Source of the DNA: Quillaja saponaria
Lineage: Eukaryota > Streptophyta > Magnoliopsida > Fabales > Quillajaceae
DNA length: 64,000 bases
NCBI GenBank assembly: GCA_029379385.1
Contig: CM055607.1
Coordinates: 9,114,001-9,178,000 of the forward strand
Direction of reading: 5' to 3'
The notes below the pieces were generated by a model. It was not told where the DNA came from. It ran no database searches and was given only the letters and a program-made list of their open reading frames with translations. Positions within the stretch are counted from its first letter, which is position 1. The number at the start of each line of letters is the position of its first letter. The position numbers were made by a program, and so were the translations under genes. This document shows positions 1-18,324 of this stretch, one piece after another.

Positions 1-401
1 TCACCAATAACGTGGATACCAAATAAATAAAGAAGCTAAAACCATCCTAAGAAGTGAAGAATAACATAAAATATACTACATATTGGTTGTAATTTAAACT
101 ACGTAACACTCCTGTCTGAAAAAAGCTACAAACTTTGCATTATTAATAAAGCTTCTAGTGCAGAAGAAAGATGTAAAACTACATATTTAACATTGCAAAT
201 CTTTTAGCCTCAAATCTGGTGGATTTCATCCAAAAAGGTTAAAATCAAGCATCGTTATGAAGACTAAATATTAATCTTTTGCTGGTTGTTTGAAGACCAG
301 TTGAAATTCTTAAGATGAATTCCTCAGCTAGGTATGAAAAAATGAAAATGAAATTTGATCTATTAATTTCTCAAATGTCTATGGAATTCTCAAGGAATTA
401 C
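1..401. other. Window edge, no exon recognised
   Basis: AT-rich sequence downstream (minus strand) of the cyanoalanine-synthase exon ending at 402, which carries a plausible donor (GT at 401-400). It could be the intron leading to a last exon outside the window. I find no SGANT-type coding sequence here. Confidence 0.4.
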
Positions 402-1105
402 CGTAAGTCCTTCATTCATGGCCAATTGCCTTGCCATGTTGACTGCATCTTCACTGCTAACCTACCACATAAGTATCCAAAAACGGTTTAATCTTCAGTT
501 AAGTCAGTGTATATGGTTCATTTCTAATTTACTAATACTTACTTCAAGAACTTTATCCATTACATACATATCCAAGATATCGGGTTTGAATCCAACCCCA
601 TTGCCGGTAATTTCATGGGGACCTATTTCATTTGAAAATGTCAAGATGCTGCAACAACTTCTAAGAGAAGAGTGAATGTAGCTAAGACTAAGATTACAAA
701 GAAGAAGTTCAGGGGAAATAGAGTATTCATGAATGAAAAGACACAGGAACTTAAAGAAACAAAATAAGAGACAATGAATTAACAAAGAGCACAATCTTTA
801 CCAGGTTTTTTTTACCACCATTTAGAATATTACTTTCAGCTGGCTCCACTCCATACATCTATTAATAGCATGATACAAACAGGTAAAATGTTACAGAACT
901 TTCAATGATAGACGTAACAGAACACCTGAAACATATCATCATATGATTTAAGGAACAATACCTTAACATTAGGATTACGGGATTTAAGATACTGCCCAAC
1001 ACTATTGATAGTGCCACCACTACCGATTCCCATTACAAAGATGTCACCTTGTCCATTTGTCTCCTCCAAAAATTTAAGACCAGTCGTTTCAAAATGCAAA
1101 TTCGA
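402..1105 (-). pseudogene. CAS: Beta-cyanoalanine/cysteine synthase 3' exons, 5' part missing
   Basis: Four exons of a PLP-dependent cysteine synthase/beta-cyanoalanine synthase are visible on the minus strand: about 1105-962 (HFETTG, then DIFVMGIGSGGT and QYLKS), 858-802 (YGVEPAESN, LNGGK), 622-543 (GPHEITGNGVGFKPDILDM) and 461-402 (SSEDAVNMARQLA). They have usable splice borders and mostly matching phases. The GIGSGGT loop and the ITGNGVGF segment point to the mitochondrial cyanoalanine-synthase branch, which turns cysteine plus cyanide into cyanoalanine and sulfide. The 5' half, with the PLP lysine, is absent: sequence upstream of about 1105 is an NLR gene. In the second exon a run of eight A (803-813 area) where a multiple of three is needed shifts the frame. 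The last exon (SGANT region) is not in the window; it may lie beyond base 1 or be lost. I infer a non-functional fragment. Confidence 0.8.
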
Positions 1106-2051
1106 TTGTGATCATCTGGAAAAGCATCTTTGATGTCATCCCAAACATCTGTTTTCCATATGTCGTCAAGGACAACTAGGTACTTCTCTCCTCTCAAGCA
1201 TCCGCATATCTTTTTCTTCAATTTAATATCATCACTCTCTGCATCTTTTTCTTTTGATTGAACATTACTCTCTTTCTTCAATTCCTCAATAATCTTGGCA
1301 AGTGACTCTTCTGATGTTACACACCTCAAAAGGTTAAGAATAAGCTCCATACCTCTGTAATCTTCAGAAACGTTTAGCCATGCCTTGCATTGGAAATTGT
1401 TTTTCACATTTTTGTTATTGTAAATGTTTCGGGCAAGGGTAGTCTTCCCTAACCCACCCATGCCAACAATCGAAATGATCTTCATGTCTTTCTCTGAAGT
1501 TGAAGTTGAAGTTGAACCGCATTTGTCAGGTATGAGCTGCTTAATCACCGTGGTTGATTGATCGTCAAAGCCCACAACATTGTCTTACTCCACGTTTTCC
1601 CTGCGTCTGCGAACTAACTTTGCAGCTTCCTCCACCTCAGTATCTTGGTACGTAAATTCAATGTCATACCTTTTTTTGTTCTCGTATATTTCATTGATTG
1701 TCTTCTTGATTATGTCTATCTTCTCTGCAACCTCGTGAAGCGTCAGGGCATGTTCAAAGCCGCATAATAGCTTCTTCAACAGGTTCATCCTCCTCTGCTT
1801 GACAACGTTGATGCAGTAGGTGTCAAGGACATCCTCAGCATCAAAAGCAACATCCCTGATTTGTCTAACAACCTCTTTCACTATCTCATGCTCGTTCCTC
1901 TTTCCCTCGGAGTTCTAAGGAAGATATATATAAACTTAAGCTGGTCGTTGAGTGATTTGACTTTATCCTCCACCCCTGAAAGTAATTTTGCTTCCTGTGT
2001 TATTAGCTGGGACAAGTTGTCCAAGAGAAACGTGACAACACTGTCTACCAT
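1106..2051 (-). pseudogene. CC-NB-ARC NLR resistance gene, 5' fragment with frameshift and stop
   Basis: Start ATG at 2051-2049. The N-terminus (VDSVVTFLLDNLSQL, then KVKSLNDQLKFIYIFLR) and EDVLDTY are those of an Rx-type coiled-coil domain. The NB-ARC part shows the P-loop GMGGLGKTT near 1460-1430 and kinase-2 LVVLDDIW near 1160. Two lesions are seen: one base is missing near 1912-1918 (LR-NSEGKRNEHE needs a shift), and a TAA at 1587-1585 lies exactly in frame between the CC end (RRRRENVE) and the NB start (DNVVGFDDQ). Homology stops after FPDDHN at about 1110, before RNBS-B, GLPL, MHD and the LRR. It is replaced there by cyanoalanine-synthase sequence in another frame, so no fusion protein is encoded. 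Intact members act as intracellular immune receptors; this copy is a relic. Confidence 0.87.
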
Positions 2052-3528
2052 TATCGTTATACAGTGATTCTGGCTACTAGTACTCTATGTTGTTCCTCTC
2101 TACTTATTCTAGCTATAAATAGATTGAAGAAGCAGACTTACAATGAATTAGTTCAAGTTAAGAATAATGCTCTGATCATACATGGTTTAAGTTAAGAATA
2201 ATGCTAAACGTTCTGGTTAATGGCAAGTTTGGTATCGCTCGAGCTTGTAAGAAGCAGAAGTTTGGTATCACCCGACCTTGTATGAAGCAGAAGTTTAGTG
2301 CTTGGTAAAATATAAAAAGTACAAGCGCAGAGTCCCAGTGTTACTCACAAATTTGTTCTAGAAAAGGTCCACATGGCTTATTAAGATGTGTACAATAAGG
2401 AAGGAATGTCAACTCAAGATCACTTTAGTACTCAACTGATGAGAGACTTGGTTTTCTAACCATCCAAGAAGATGATGATTTTACCAATAAACGTATCAAA
2501 TTAAAGTTTACCAGTTACACCAAGTTTGCTTGTTTCTATTGAATTAGTGAGAGTATGTTTGGAATCAGTATGTTCGTAAAATTACATTCATTCTTAATGA
2601 ATTTTAATTAAATTCTTATGCTTGGAATGTTTAGTGCATAAAAATTCAATTCATTGTAAATTGTATTTTTATAACTTTTTATCATTTTGAATTCTTATCA
2701 AAATATGTAAGATTTATAAAGAATTCAATTCAATTGTATTATTAACAGCATTGTAGACAATATACCTCATATTTGTTTCATTTTTAATTTTTGCAAAGAC
2801 ATGCTTACTGCTATTTTTTCCCTCATATAACACTGACAAAATAAAAATAAGAATAATCTTGTAAAAATGTTAAATTGAATTGAATTCTATTAGTTTTATT
2901 ATATTTCAAACAATATAATTTTATTGATTTCAATTAGATTTTATAAATGTATTGATTTGTTTCAAACACTAAAATATAATTTAAATTGACTTGTATGGAT
3001 TTACTCCAAACTTACTCTAAAGAAACCATCCATTGAGTGCGTCAAACTCTACCTCAAGGAATCTGCGGGTGACTTCGCGTCTCTAAACTCCTACGTACTG
3101 AATTAGAGGAGGAATAGAGGACGAAGCATCAATGCTAAACCTCCCAAGTAGTAAAGTATATAATACAATAAATAAGAAAATTATTATCAAACAAACAGTA
3201 ATTCAAGTAGGGGGCAGAACAGATTTTTTTATAACCACACTACTTTTTTCTTGGCTCTATAGTATCACACTGGAAAATGGAACAGAATACATTGATATAT
3301 CATCCAAATATAACATTGTTAACTACAACAGAGCATCCTGGTAATTTAGCAAGAATAAAGGTTAAACTTACAAGAATGGAATCCTATTGTTAGCTTCTAT
3401 CACAAACAACAGTTTATGTAGTTGGGTGAAGCGCTTTCTGTCCGCATCCTTGTGAAGAATGAGCAAAGAATAGAATAAAGGCTTCTGAGTTTTCCTAATG
3501 TCGATCAAAATTATGATTCAGACATGCA
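2052..3528. other. Intergenic region between NLR relic and MAPK gene
   Basis: There is no credible gene. At 2170-2300 short imperfect direct repeats contain the phrase agcagaagtttggtatc. A terminal-inverted-repeat element occupies 2550-3018 (separate entry). A 70-codon open frame at 3132-3344 shows no recognisable composition or motif. Confidence 0.5.
2550..3018. mobile_element. MITE-like element with imperfect terminal inverted repeats
   Basis: The left end reads agagtatgtttggaatcagt and the right end, reverse-complemented, reads agagtaagtttggagtaaat. The roughly 470 bp between are AT-rich and non-coding. The size and the TTTGGA-containing termini suit a non-autonomous hAT-like MITE. I could not find a clean 8-bp target duplication (flanks aattagtg and aaagaaac), so the superfamily is inferred. 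Confidence 0.5.
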
Positions 3529-10241
<6,713 letters not shown>

Positions 10242-10402
10242 TGCCCGCGCTCTCTCTCACACAAACACACAGCTTTCTCTCTCTACTTGCCCAACAGCTT
10301 CGAATTGCCTGTCTAATTTACTTAAAATGCCTTTATCTGTCTCTTTATCTAAGATTTGATTTTGTCACTTTCCCGATTGGTGCGGAGGCCACAGCAAAAC
10401 AT

Positions 10403-10445
10403 AGGAGAGACAGAGACAGAGACAGAGACAGAGACAGAGACAGAG
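10403..10445. repeat. (GACAGA)n repeat in MAPK 5' leader/promoter region
   Basis: About six hexamer units lie some 165-205 bp upstream of the MAPK start codon. On the transcribed minus strand this is a CT-rich (TCTGTC)n tract. It may lie in the 5' UTR or core promoter, where plant genes often carry pyrimidine tracts. The regulatory role is inferred. Confidence 0.75.
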
Positions 10446-10529
10446 TTGCCGCGTTTGATTTCGGGCGAGCTCCTCTGGTTGTGACTTTTGGGCAAAGCTT
10501 CAATCTTGCTGGATCATTAAATGATTGAA

Positions 10530-12220
10530 GGAGGTGGCGTATATTATAAGTGCTTTTTTTTTTAATATTAGAAAAAAAAAATAAATATATATATATATAT
10601 ATATTATGATATTATACAAGTTCATAACATAATTCTATACAGATAAGAACCACAATTATTTAAATCTTTCACAAAATAACATAACATCATATTTTATTTT
10701 ATTTTTTATAAGAAAAAAAGAGAGTTAAATATTGTTTGATAATTTCAATTTAGACATTAATTTAAAAGTAGGTACTTACTTTAATTTTGTATCGTTTAAA
10801 ATATTTGCAATTTGTTTTATATCTTGTAAGATTTTCAACCAAAAAATTAATAAGTATAGTCACTATAAAATAATGACTTGACAATTTTAATTTTTTACAT
10901 ATCATTATTGTTTATTTCTTAATTTAGTTTTTATTTTATTTTTTAGAATTTATATGGTTATTCTCCTAATTAAATGTCTAAAATAAATATTAAATAGTAT
11001 CAACTAATATGACATTTTTTTATTTATATTTTTTTATCATTACCTATTATGAGATAAAACTTATGAATTTTGTAAAAAATTAATATTTTTTTATATATTC
11101 ATAATAACATATTCATGGTAAATAATCATGTTATCGATGTTAACCATTATGTATTTTAAAAATTTTATAAAATAATGAAGTTAAAGTAGTAAAAAAAAAA
11201 AAAAAATAATAATAATAAGAATGCAAGTTGATGCTCAACAATAATGAATTTTGAGAAATAACTATGAAAATGCTAAAAATGTAAAATATATATAGAAGAA
11301 AGAGGAAAAAATATGTTATGATATGTAAAAAAATGATATGTCACCATTTATTTTAGTGATTATACTCATCAATTTTTTAAAAGTATCTCAAATGATTAAA
11401 AAAAATAATATTCTGATTGTCCATTTTGAGAATGAACTCTAAGTTAAGATATTCATAAGATAATTAATATAAAAAATGAGAATTCATGCATTAAATATTT
11501 ACAAATACTCATAAATGAGATAATATTATAATATTAATTATGTGGGGACTAGAATATAGGACTAAAAGATCCAATATCCCTAATTTAGTTAGTTGAACTA
11601 AAATCTCATAGATTACTTTTTATTTTTCAATCTTAAAATAATGTTATCACTTTCTCAATTTTACTTTTTCTCTACTCTTGTTAATGTTGGTAGTCAAATG
11701 CCTAATTTATTTGAAAGTGCTTTTTAATTTCTTAAACAGCATGATTTTATAACATTTTACTTATGATGGTTTATTTTTTATAGGTTGGAAGAGAATTTTT
11801 TAGTTACAGTATAGATGGTATATTTTTTATAGGATCAAAGAGATAAATAGTCGAGACGAACTCAGACACCATTAACAGTTAAAAATAAATAAATTATATG
11901 ATCCATACACAAATATATTTGGAGAAAATAGAATTTTAAACTCCTTTGATAATTTTATGAACATATCCTTTGAGAAATTACTACATAATCTACCTAACAT
12001 ATGTTCTCACTCAAACAATTGTATAAATTCAATTGGAGAAGTAATAGGTTGATGTGCATATAAATTCAATGTGAATATACCTAACAGCTAAAAATAAATT
12101 ACATCATCCCCTTTATTTAGCAAATTTTTTAAGTTACATAATATATATATATTCAGTTTGTAAAGGTATTAGTTTATGAAATAGAAGATTAAGTTGATGT
12201 GATATTAAAATATTAATTAT
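10530..12220. other. AT-rich gene desert
   Basis: No open frame with coding character occurs. The stretch is dominated by A/T runs, including an (AT)n tract near 10582-10602 and an (A)n/(AAT)n stretch near 11190-11218. I cannot assign it to a known element. Confidence 0.5.
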
Positions 12221-12692
12221 GCTTGGTTTGATAATGTTGTAAATTTTTAAGAGGTGATTGTGCTCTCATGACTCTTTTAGAGCTATTTTTAAATAGTTAA
12301 AGCATGAGTGTTAGGTAAATTAATGCAAAAACTGCTCTTAATTAATAAGTAAAAGTCACAAATTAGTATTTAGTAAATTTATTATAAAGTTACTTCAAAT
12401 ATTTAAATTGACTATAATAGATATTGATAATAAAAAAATATATAAATAACCTATTGTATTAATTAATAAAATAATAAATACGAATTTTCATTAAAAGCTG
12501 ATATTATATCAATCTTTTATACTTTTGAGATCAGAAACCAATTTTTAAAAACGCCCTTGAAGTGCTTTTAAAAGCACCATTGGCTTTTAAAAACCCATAA
12601 CAAAAGTACCTCACTTTTTATTTTACCAAACATAAAAAAATAACTTATACTATTCATAAGCACAGACAACCTCTAAAAGAGTATTACCAAGC
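12221..12692. mobile_element. MITE-like element, termini GCTTGGT
   Basis: The left end gcttggtttgataatg and the reversed right end gcttggtaatactctttt share the same terminus. A second inner block also pairs (left tttttaagaggtgattgtgc, right cttttagaggttgtctgtgc). Length is 472 bp and the interior is non-coding. It resembles plant hAT-type MITEs with GCTTGGTAAT-like ends. The target duplication is not clear. Confidence 0.5.
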
Positions 12693-13387
12693 TAAGTCTT
12701 AATGTGCTAGCCTATCTTATTATGTGTTAATGTGTTAACATATTATCCTCTTGCCAATGATATTATATATTGTGAATTTTTAACTTTTATATAATTATCT
12801 TGTTACATTGATTTTTAATTTTGAATATGCAGATATCTTTTCTATGTAAGAAAAATAAAATTATCTATTTTTTTCGAAATTTGGTATCAATAATAATTGA
12901 TGACTTGATTTAAAATAAATATTTGCTGTAATTTTTTCACAATTGATCAACTCAAATAAACAGTGAAAAAATATTTCAAAATATATATTAGTCATTATAT
13001 TAATTTTTAATATTCTCTTATTGAACTTAAAATAATTTTATTTATGAATAAAGACAGATCAAATTACATTTATTCATGTATCTATAAGGAGAGTGAGAGT
13101 AAAATAAGAATAATTTATTTAAGAATAAATATTCAAAAAATACTAAAAAAAATATGAGAAGATATACAATAGAAATCAAATTAAAAATAGAAAAATATAT
13201 TTGCTATAATTGACTTTGGAGAGATGTGAGATAATTAGTAGGTGACGTGGTAAAATAATATATTTAACAGATATAAGGGAGAATTAATGAGTGATGTGAC
13301 ACAATTACATGTCAAAATATTAGATAGGTTCATTGATGATGTGTGAACAATATATTATCTAAAGTATCAATTATATCTATATCTATA

Positions 13388-14512
13388 TCTATACTATATA
13401 TAAAAGAGACTTAGAGGTAGAAATTTTTTATTTTCTTTTATATCCTTATGAGTTTGTAGTATTACATAGTTATGTTTAGTTATTTTGCTTCAAATGAGTT
13501 TTTTTTTTCCTATTTTTTCTCTATTTCAATATCAATATCAATAGAATTATAATTATTTTAGGACTATTGATTTCTTTTTTACTAATTTATCTCAATATTA
13601 ATAAATGTATAATTTTTCAATAATTATATGTCAATAGCAATGCAAATTGAATTTCTATTTTTTTTTATTTAATAAGTATCTAATAATCTTAATTTTTAGA
13701 TCTTCTCTAATTTTAAGAATTCAAATTTTAAAAATTACTATGAATTAAAAGAAATATAAAAAGTATAGTTTCTATGATTATAATATTGTTGTTTAACTTT
13801 CATATCATAAAAAAAAAAAAAAATTTCAATAATTATATGTCAATATTAGTTAATATTAAAATTTTCAAATTTTTTATTTATTAAGTTCTTAATAATTATA
13901 ATATCTTTTAGTTCTTTTCAAATTTAGGAAATATTTTTTTTTTAAAATACTATGAATTAAAAAATATTTAGAGTATAGTTTCCATGATTATATATTGTTA
14001 TTTTAACTTTTAATGGAAGGGATTTTATTTTCTTAATATCTCATGTGTTTTTATTAATACTTTTTAATTGTTATTTTGTTTCGAATGTTCTATTTTTAAT
14101 TTTACTACTTTCAAAATATTTTTCTATTTTAATATTAATATAATTATAATTATTTTTTGACTATTGATTTTTTTATCCTAATTCTTTTCAATATTAGTAA
14201 ATCTATAATTTTTCAATAACAATATATCAATAGTAATTACTATTGAATTTCTCAATTTTTTTAATTTAATAATTTGTAAATAATTATAATATTATAAATT
14301 AATTTTCTTTTAAAATGCTATGAATGAAAAGAAATATTAAGAGTATAGTTTTTATGACTTAAAATATTATTGTATTAATTCTTCCTCTATCTTTATAATT
14401 TTTTAAAAATAATTATATGTCTAAATTATTTTTTAAAATTAATTTTTAATATTTAATTATTGATGAATATATATATATTATAAATACGATTTACGGGCAT
14501 TGCGTGTGCCAC
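13388..14512 (+). mobile_element. Helitron-like non-autonomous element, copy A
   Basis: It starts tctatactatatataaaag and ends near a possible GC hairpin (gggcattgcgtgtgcc, 14497-14512). It has two internal diverged sub-repeats about 600 bp apart (13420 and 14020, each with a TTTTATTTTCTT...TATGTTTAG...GTTATTTTG-type order). A second copy with the same order of blocks lies inverted at 24612-25751. The TC start and the lack of terminal inverted repeats suit a Helitron. The 3' CTRR end was not confirmed, so the class is inferred. Confidence 0.45.
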
Positions 14513-14526
14513 AAAAGTTGTGTATA

Positions 14527-14794
14527 TCTATACTATTATAAAAGCCAGAAAAATCTTATGGTCTCTTACTATATAACTTACACATATTTAAATTTTAAAA
14601 AAAATAAAACTACTTAATAACTATTAAATAATAACCTCCCACATTCATACTCTCCCCCACCCTTTCACTCTCCTACTCTCTCCCACCATCTCATTCTCCT
14701 ATCCTCTCCAACTCATTTAATATATAAATATTTTTTCATCAAGTTAATTAAGGTACAATATATATAACACAAGTATGTGCGTGCAAGCCCCTAA
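14527..14794 (+). mobile_element. Short Helitron-like element, second family
   Basis: It begins tctatactattataaaagc, almost directly after copy A, and contains a pyrimidine-rich block (14640-14710, repeated ctctccCAC/ctcctac motifs). It could end at the ctaa at 14791-14794, which fits the CTRR rule. The pyrimidine-rich block has a diverged inverted relative at about 27640-27720. There is no coding sequence. The assignment is tentative. Confidence 0.35.
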
Positions 14795-15750
14795 TATATA
14801 TATACACAAATATAGGATATGACGTAGATTTAGAGTGGGTTTGATCAAACTGTGATCATCCTCCTTTACGCCTTATTCATACTTGCTTATCACCCATCGT
14901 GAATAGGGTATCATGTCCATACTCTACTCCTGTAATTTTTTTTCAAAATTCTAACTCAACCAGTTACTCTTAATTAGAATTGAATAAGATTTAGTAAAAC
15001 AATATAAATTTCTAATTTATTTATGACAACAATACAAAAAAATATTTTATAATCAATAATTTACACATTTAAATTAAATAAAATCCTAACTTAATTTAGT
15101 TTAAAAGTCTTTTTAAAAAAATATTATTTATTCAGTTTTTAATAATTTATAAAAATAAATATAATAAGAGTGCGGAAGAAGTACTTTGGAATTTGAACTA
15201 AAACGCTTACCGCAGGGCATAAAAGCGTAAGACACTCGTGGGAGAAATTAAAATTACTATTTCTACTCAAGTATTCCATTTTGTATGTATGCCTTAACTC
15301 TTAAATTTACGAGAAATAAAGATCTGCAAAGAAAAGGTATGACTATATATGAGCAAGAGATAAAAGAGAAAAGATCTACAAAATAATTTCACGAAATTTA
15401 CAAGGTAAAAGTTATAGAATTCATGACTCACTGAACTTTACCACCTTTATGTATTTCAATGAATTGAACTTTGAACCATGATTCACCTTTTTTTTTTTTT
15501 TCTTTTTTTTTTTAAACAAACGTGCATGTCAACATTAGTTAGAGCCGACCAAAACATCAACTAGTTGCCTACTTGTGCTACTGGCAATATTTATCAATTT
15601 CTATATATGTAGGTTTAGGCAAACTACCAAAGTTTTAATCTGGACTTGTTTCGGATGTCGGTGCATTTTTTTTTAAATTTATTCAAAAAAACTAAATTTA
15701 ATCAATTCAAGACGAACATGAAAATCAATTCTCTTATAATATGAAATTCA
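14795..15750. other. AT-rich intergenic sequence, no gene seen
   Basis: No feature recognised. A short stretch at 14830-14935 is less AT-rich but has no coding frame. Poly-T runs occur at 15488-15514. Confidence 0.4.
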
Positions 15751-15754
15751 AATT

Positions 15755-16664
15755 CTGAAAAGTAAAATATATTTTATCTCCTGTGATATCGAATTTTTTA
15801 CAAATCATGCTTGTATTATTTTTTTTTTCAAAACAGCCTATGAGATTTGGATGAATTCCATCCATTTTAACATAAATAAAATTCATGTGCATTACACCTG
15901 AGTTTTTTTTCTTTCTTTTCTTCCTTCCACCCTTTCCTTCCTCCATTATTGTCCAGTAAGTCAAACAACTACAGTCTCCTCTCCCCCTCACCTCCATCTC
16001 CTCCCCTTTTAATAATCACCCTCATTTTGTTTTTTGCGTTGCTAAAACTGTAGCTACTAACTTCATAAAGAGCTATACAGACACATTAATCAGTGATAAT
16101 CACGTATATTCAGAAAGACAAAAAGATAGAAGGAAAAATGAGTTTCCTAGTCTTATAATTCTTAATTAGTCTCAGCAGAAAATTAAAGATTCGATCTTTA
16201 TCTTTTTTTTAATACTATATATAGTAGTGGGAAGTTAAAAATATGGTGATAATGGGGAATGGAAGAGGCTAAAACAAGATCATAGCCAAAAAGATGGGTT
16301 CTTAAAAAATGGTGATCTGACAAAATTTTGAGTTCATGCATCTCTTCGTTATCTATATAAAGGTCATTTGGGTTATAATTAATGGTTCTTAAAAATCTTT
16401 AACTTGTCTGCAGTACAATGGAGGAGGGACTTGGAGAGGAAGCATGAAAAGAAAGAAAAAAACTCAATTTTTGAGTTGGAGAGCAACAATGGAGGAAGGA
16501 GATAAGGGAAAAAAATAAAAATTGTTCATTGCACTTGGGTTTTATACTTTTATTTATGTTGAAATGGAAAGAATCCGTCTACATACAAAATGATTAAACA
16601 TTAGAAGGTGTTGAAAAAAAAAAACCAGGTGTACATTTTGTAGAAAACTCAATATCATATGAGA
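15755..16664. repeat. Inverted repeat with about 200-bp diverged arms
   Basis: The minus strand of 15755-15975 resembles the plus strand of about 16470-16664. Shared blocks in order are caatggaggaagga, a purine-rich run, tttatttatgtt(a/g)aaatgga, a stretch ending ttttgtaaaaaa/ttttgtagaaaac and tcgatatca/tcaatatca. This arrangement suits the two long terminal inverted repeats of a small Mutator-like element. The outer end of the right arm is cut off where the SINE fragment begins, near 16664. The left-arm open frame (87 codons, 15734-15997) is repeat sequence and not a gene. Confidence 0.45.
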
Positions 16665-16741
16665 CTGTTTCCACGCCTCAAACCCGTGACCTACAAGTCA
16701 CCAAAGAAACTAATTTACCGTTGCGCCAAGGCTCGCCCTCA
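16664..16741 (-). mobile_element. Au-type SINE fragment (tRNA-derived head)
   Basis: Read on the minus strand, the sequence has gagccttggcgcaacggta (Pol III box A region, about 16735-16717), ggtcacgggttt and gtggaaacagtctc. The box-B-like ggtttgaggc is at 16684-16675. This order matches the 5' head of the Au SINE family that is widespread in angiosperms. Homology ends after the aaacagtctc phrase, so only the tRNA-related head remains. There is no cloverleaf, so it is not a tRNA gene. Confidence 0.72.
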
Positions 16742-18320
16742 TAACATGTTATTCAGTTATGAAAGATAATTATACAATACTAGATTACGACTTTGTTTTT
16801 TTTTTTTTTTTTATTTGATCACTTTATTTTCATTTTTTAGTATAAAACAATCTATAGATTTTTGTGTTTGCCCCCAAACTTAAAGGCATAGGTCCGTCAC
16901 TATAGCCATTAGCTTCACGGTTGTTGGTCCGAAAGGCAAATCGGGAGGTGGTGATGAATAGATCTTGCAAATAAAAATTTAATCTTTGCGGATTAAAAAA
17001 ATAAAAACACACAAAATAGTAAGCAATCAACTAGCAAAAAAAAGAAAAAAAAAGCAAGAAACAAGAATGGTTAGAGAGATAGCAAATAGATGAGAGTATA
17101 AGGAAGGAGAGGAGAGAAGAAGAGAAGAAAAATGACATTTATTATTTCTCTCATTTAGCAGTTTAAAAAACAAAATAGAAAATAGAAGAAATGATAGATA
17201 CATTTTTTATTTGGAAGTTGAGGAAAAATAAGAGGAGATTATATATTAATATATAATTTTATAATTATGTCCTTAAAAAAATTTATTTAGATACTAATAA
17301 GTATATAATATAAATAATAGGGATATATTAGTTACAACATGCAATTACTAAAATGTACTTCTCATTTCCTTCCAAATCCTCCCAATTTGGAGGAATTAAA
17401 AAAAAAAAAAAATTTAGACAAATTTGGAAAGGTAGATGTACCCCTCTATTTCCTCTCTCCATCATTTAAACAAAAAAACTCCCAAAAATAAAATAAAATT
17501 AGTACATACCCTCTCATCTCCTTTCACTCTCCATTCCCCTTTATTCAAATAGTCCCTAAGTTCTTTGGCAACATGCACTCCTTAAGCTATACTGAATAGT
17601 GAGTTCAAATCTACTGACATTTAATGCACGTGACTCAATAACCTTTACAACCACTGAATTACAGAGGTCAACAAACCTTTATAAGTTTTTCAAAACTCAA
17701 ATTCAGTAAAAGTTACCAAACTTAAACTTAAATTCTATTTTCTCACTAACATAAAGCAAATATGCAATTATACAAATCACTAACACTCAACTAACAAAGT
17801 AGTTAGAAGGAGATGAAAGTTCAAAGATTTGTTCTTGAGCAAATAGAGAAGAATAAATATGAAAAGTTTGATTCTTGGTATGGAAATTTCAAAGGTGAAA
17901 ATGAAGGCTTGAGAATTTGAATTTCGTTGTTGTTGGTTAGTAGTTGTGTTTGTATGATTCCATTAATTTTCATCTGTGTCTTGACTTCTTCAATTTATAT
18001 GTAGAGTTGGATTTTGACTGTTCATCAAAGAAATTCAAACTATTGTCACTGGCAGTGCATGGCTTGAATAAAAGGACATGCACGTATATCCTTTCTTTCA
18101 AATGTGTGTCGTAATTCTAGTAAGGTAGTGCTTGGAGCTCTCCATACGTTATGGGCAAGACATTGAAACTGATATTATCCTCTTAAAGAATTTGTCTACT
18201 TCTGAATTTGACGAGAATAGTGCATCGAGCAAACCAGCTGAGAAACAAGATAATGATCAGCTTACTTTAGTAGAAGGATATGAAACACAATTGAGAAGTG
18301 TTAGTTCAATGCTCTAGTAA
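16742..18320. other. Intergenic sequence, no gene recognised
   Basis: Mixed AT-rich DNA. A 61-codon frame at 18132-18317 (Ser/Asp/Glu-rich) matches no family I recognise and has no obvious exon partners. A purine-rich segment occurs at 17040-17130. Confidence 0.4.
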
Positions 18321-18324
18321 AACA

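Noticed and set aside
15734..15997. 87-codon minus frame
   Set aside because: It lies entirely in one arm of an inverted repeat; the protein is low-complexity and unlike any gene product.
16672..16741. Possible tRNA gene on the minus strand
   Set aside because: Box A and B like motifs are present, but no acceptor stem, anticodon arm or cloverleaf can be formed. The phrase order fits an Au SINE head.
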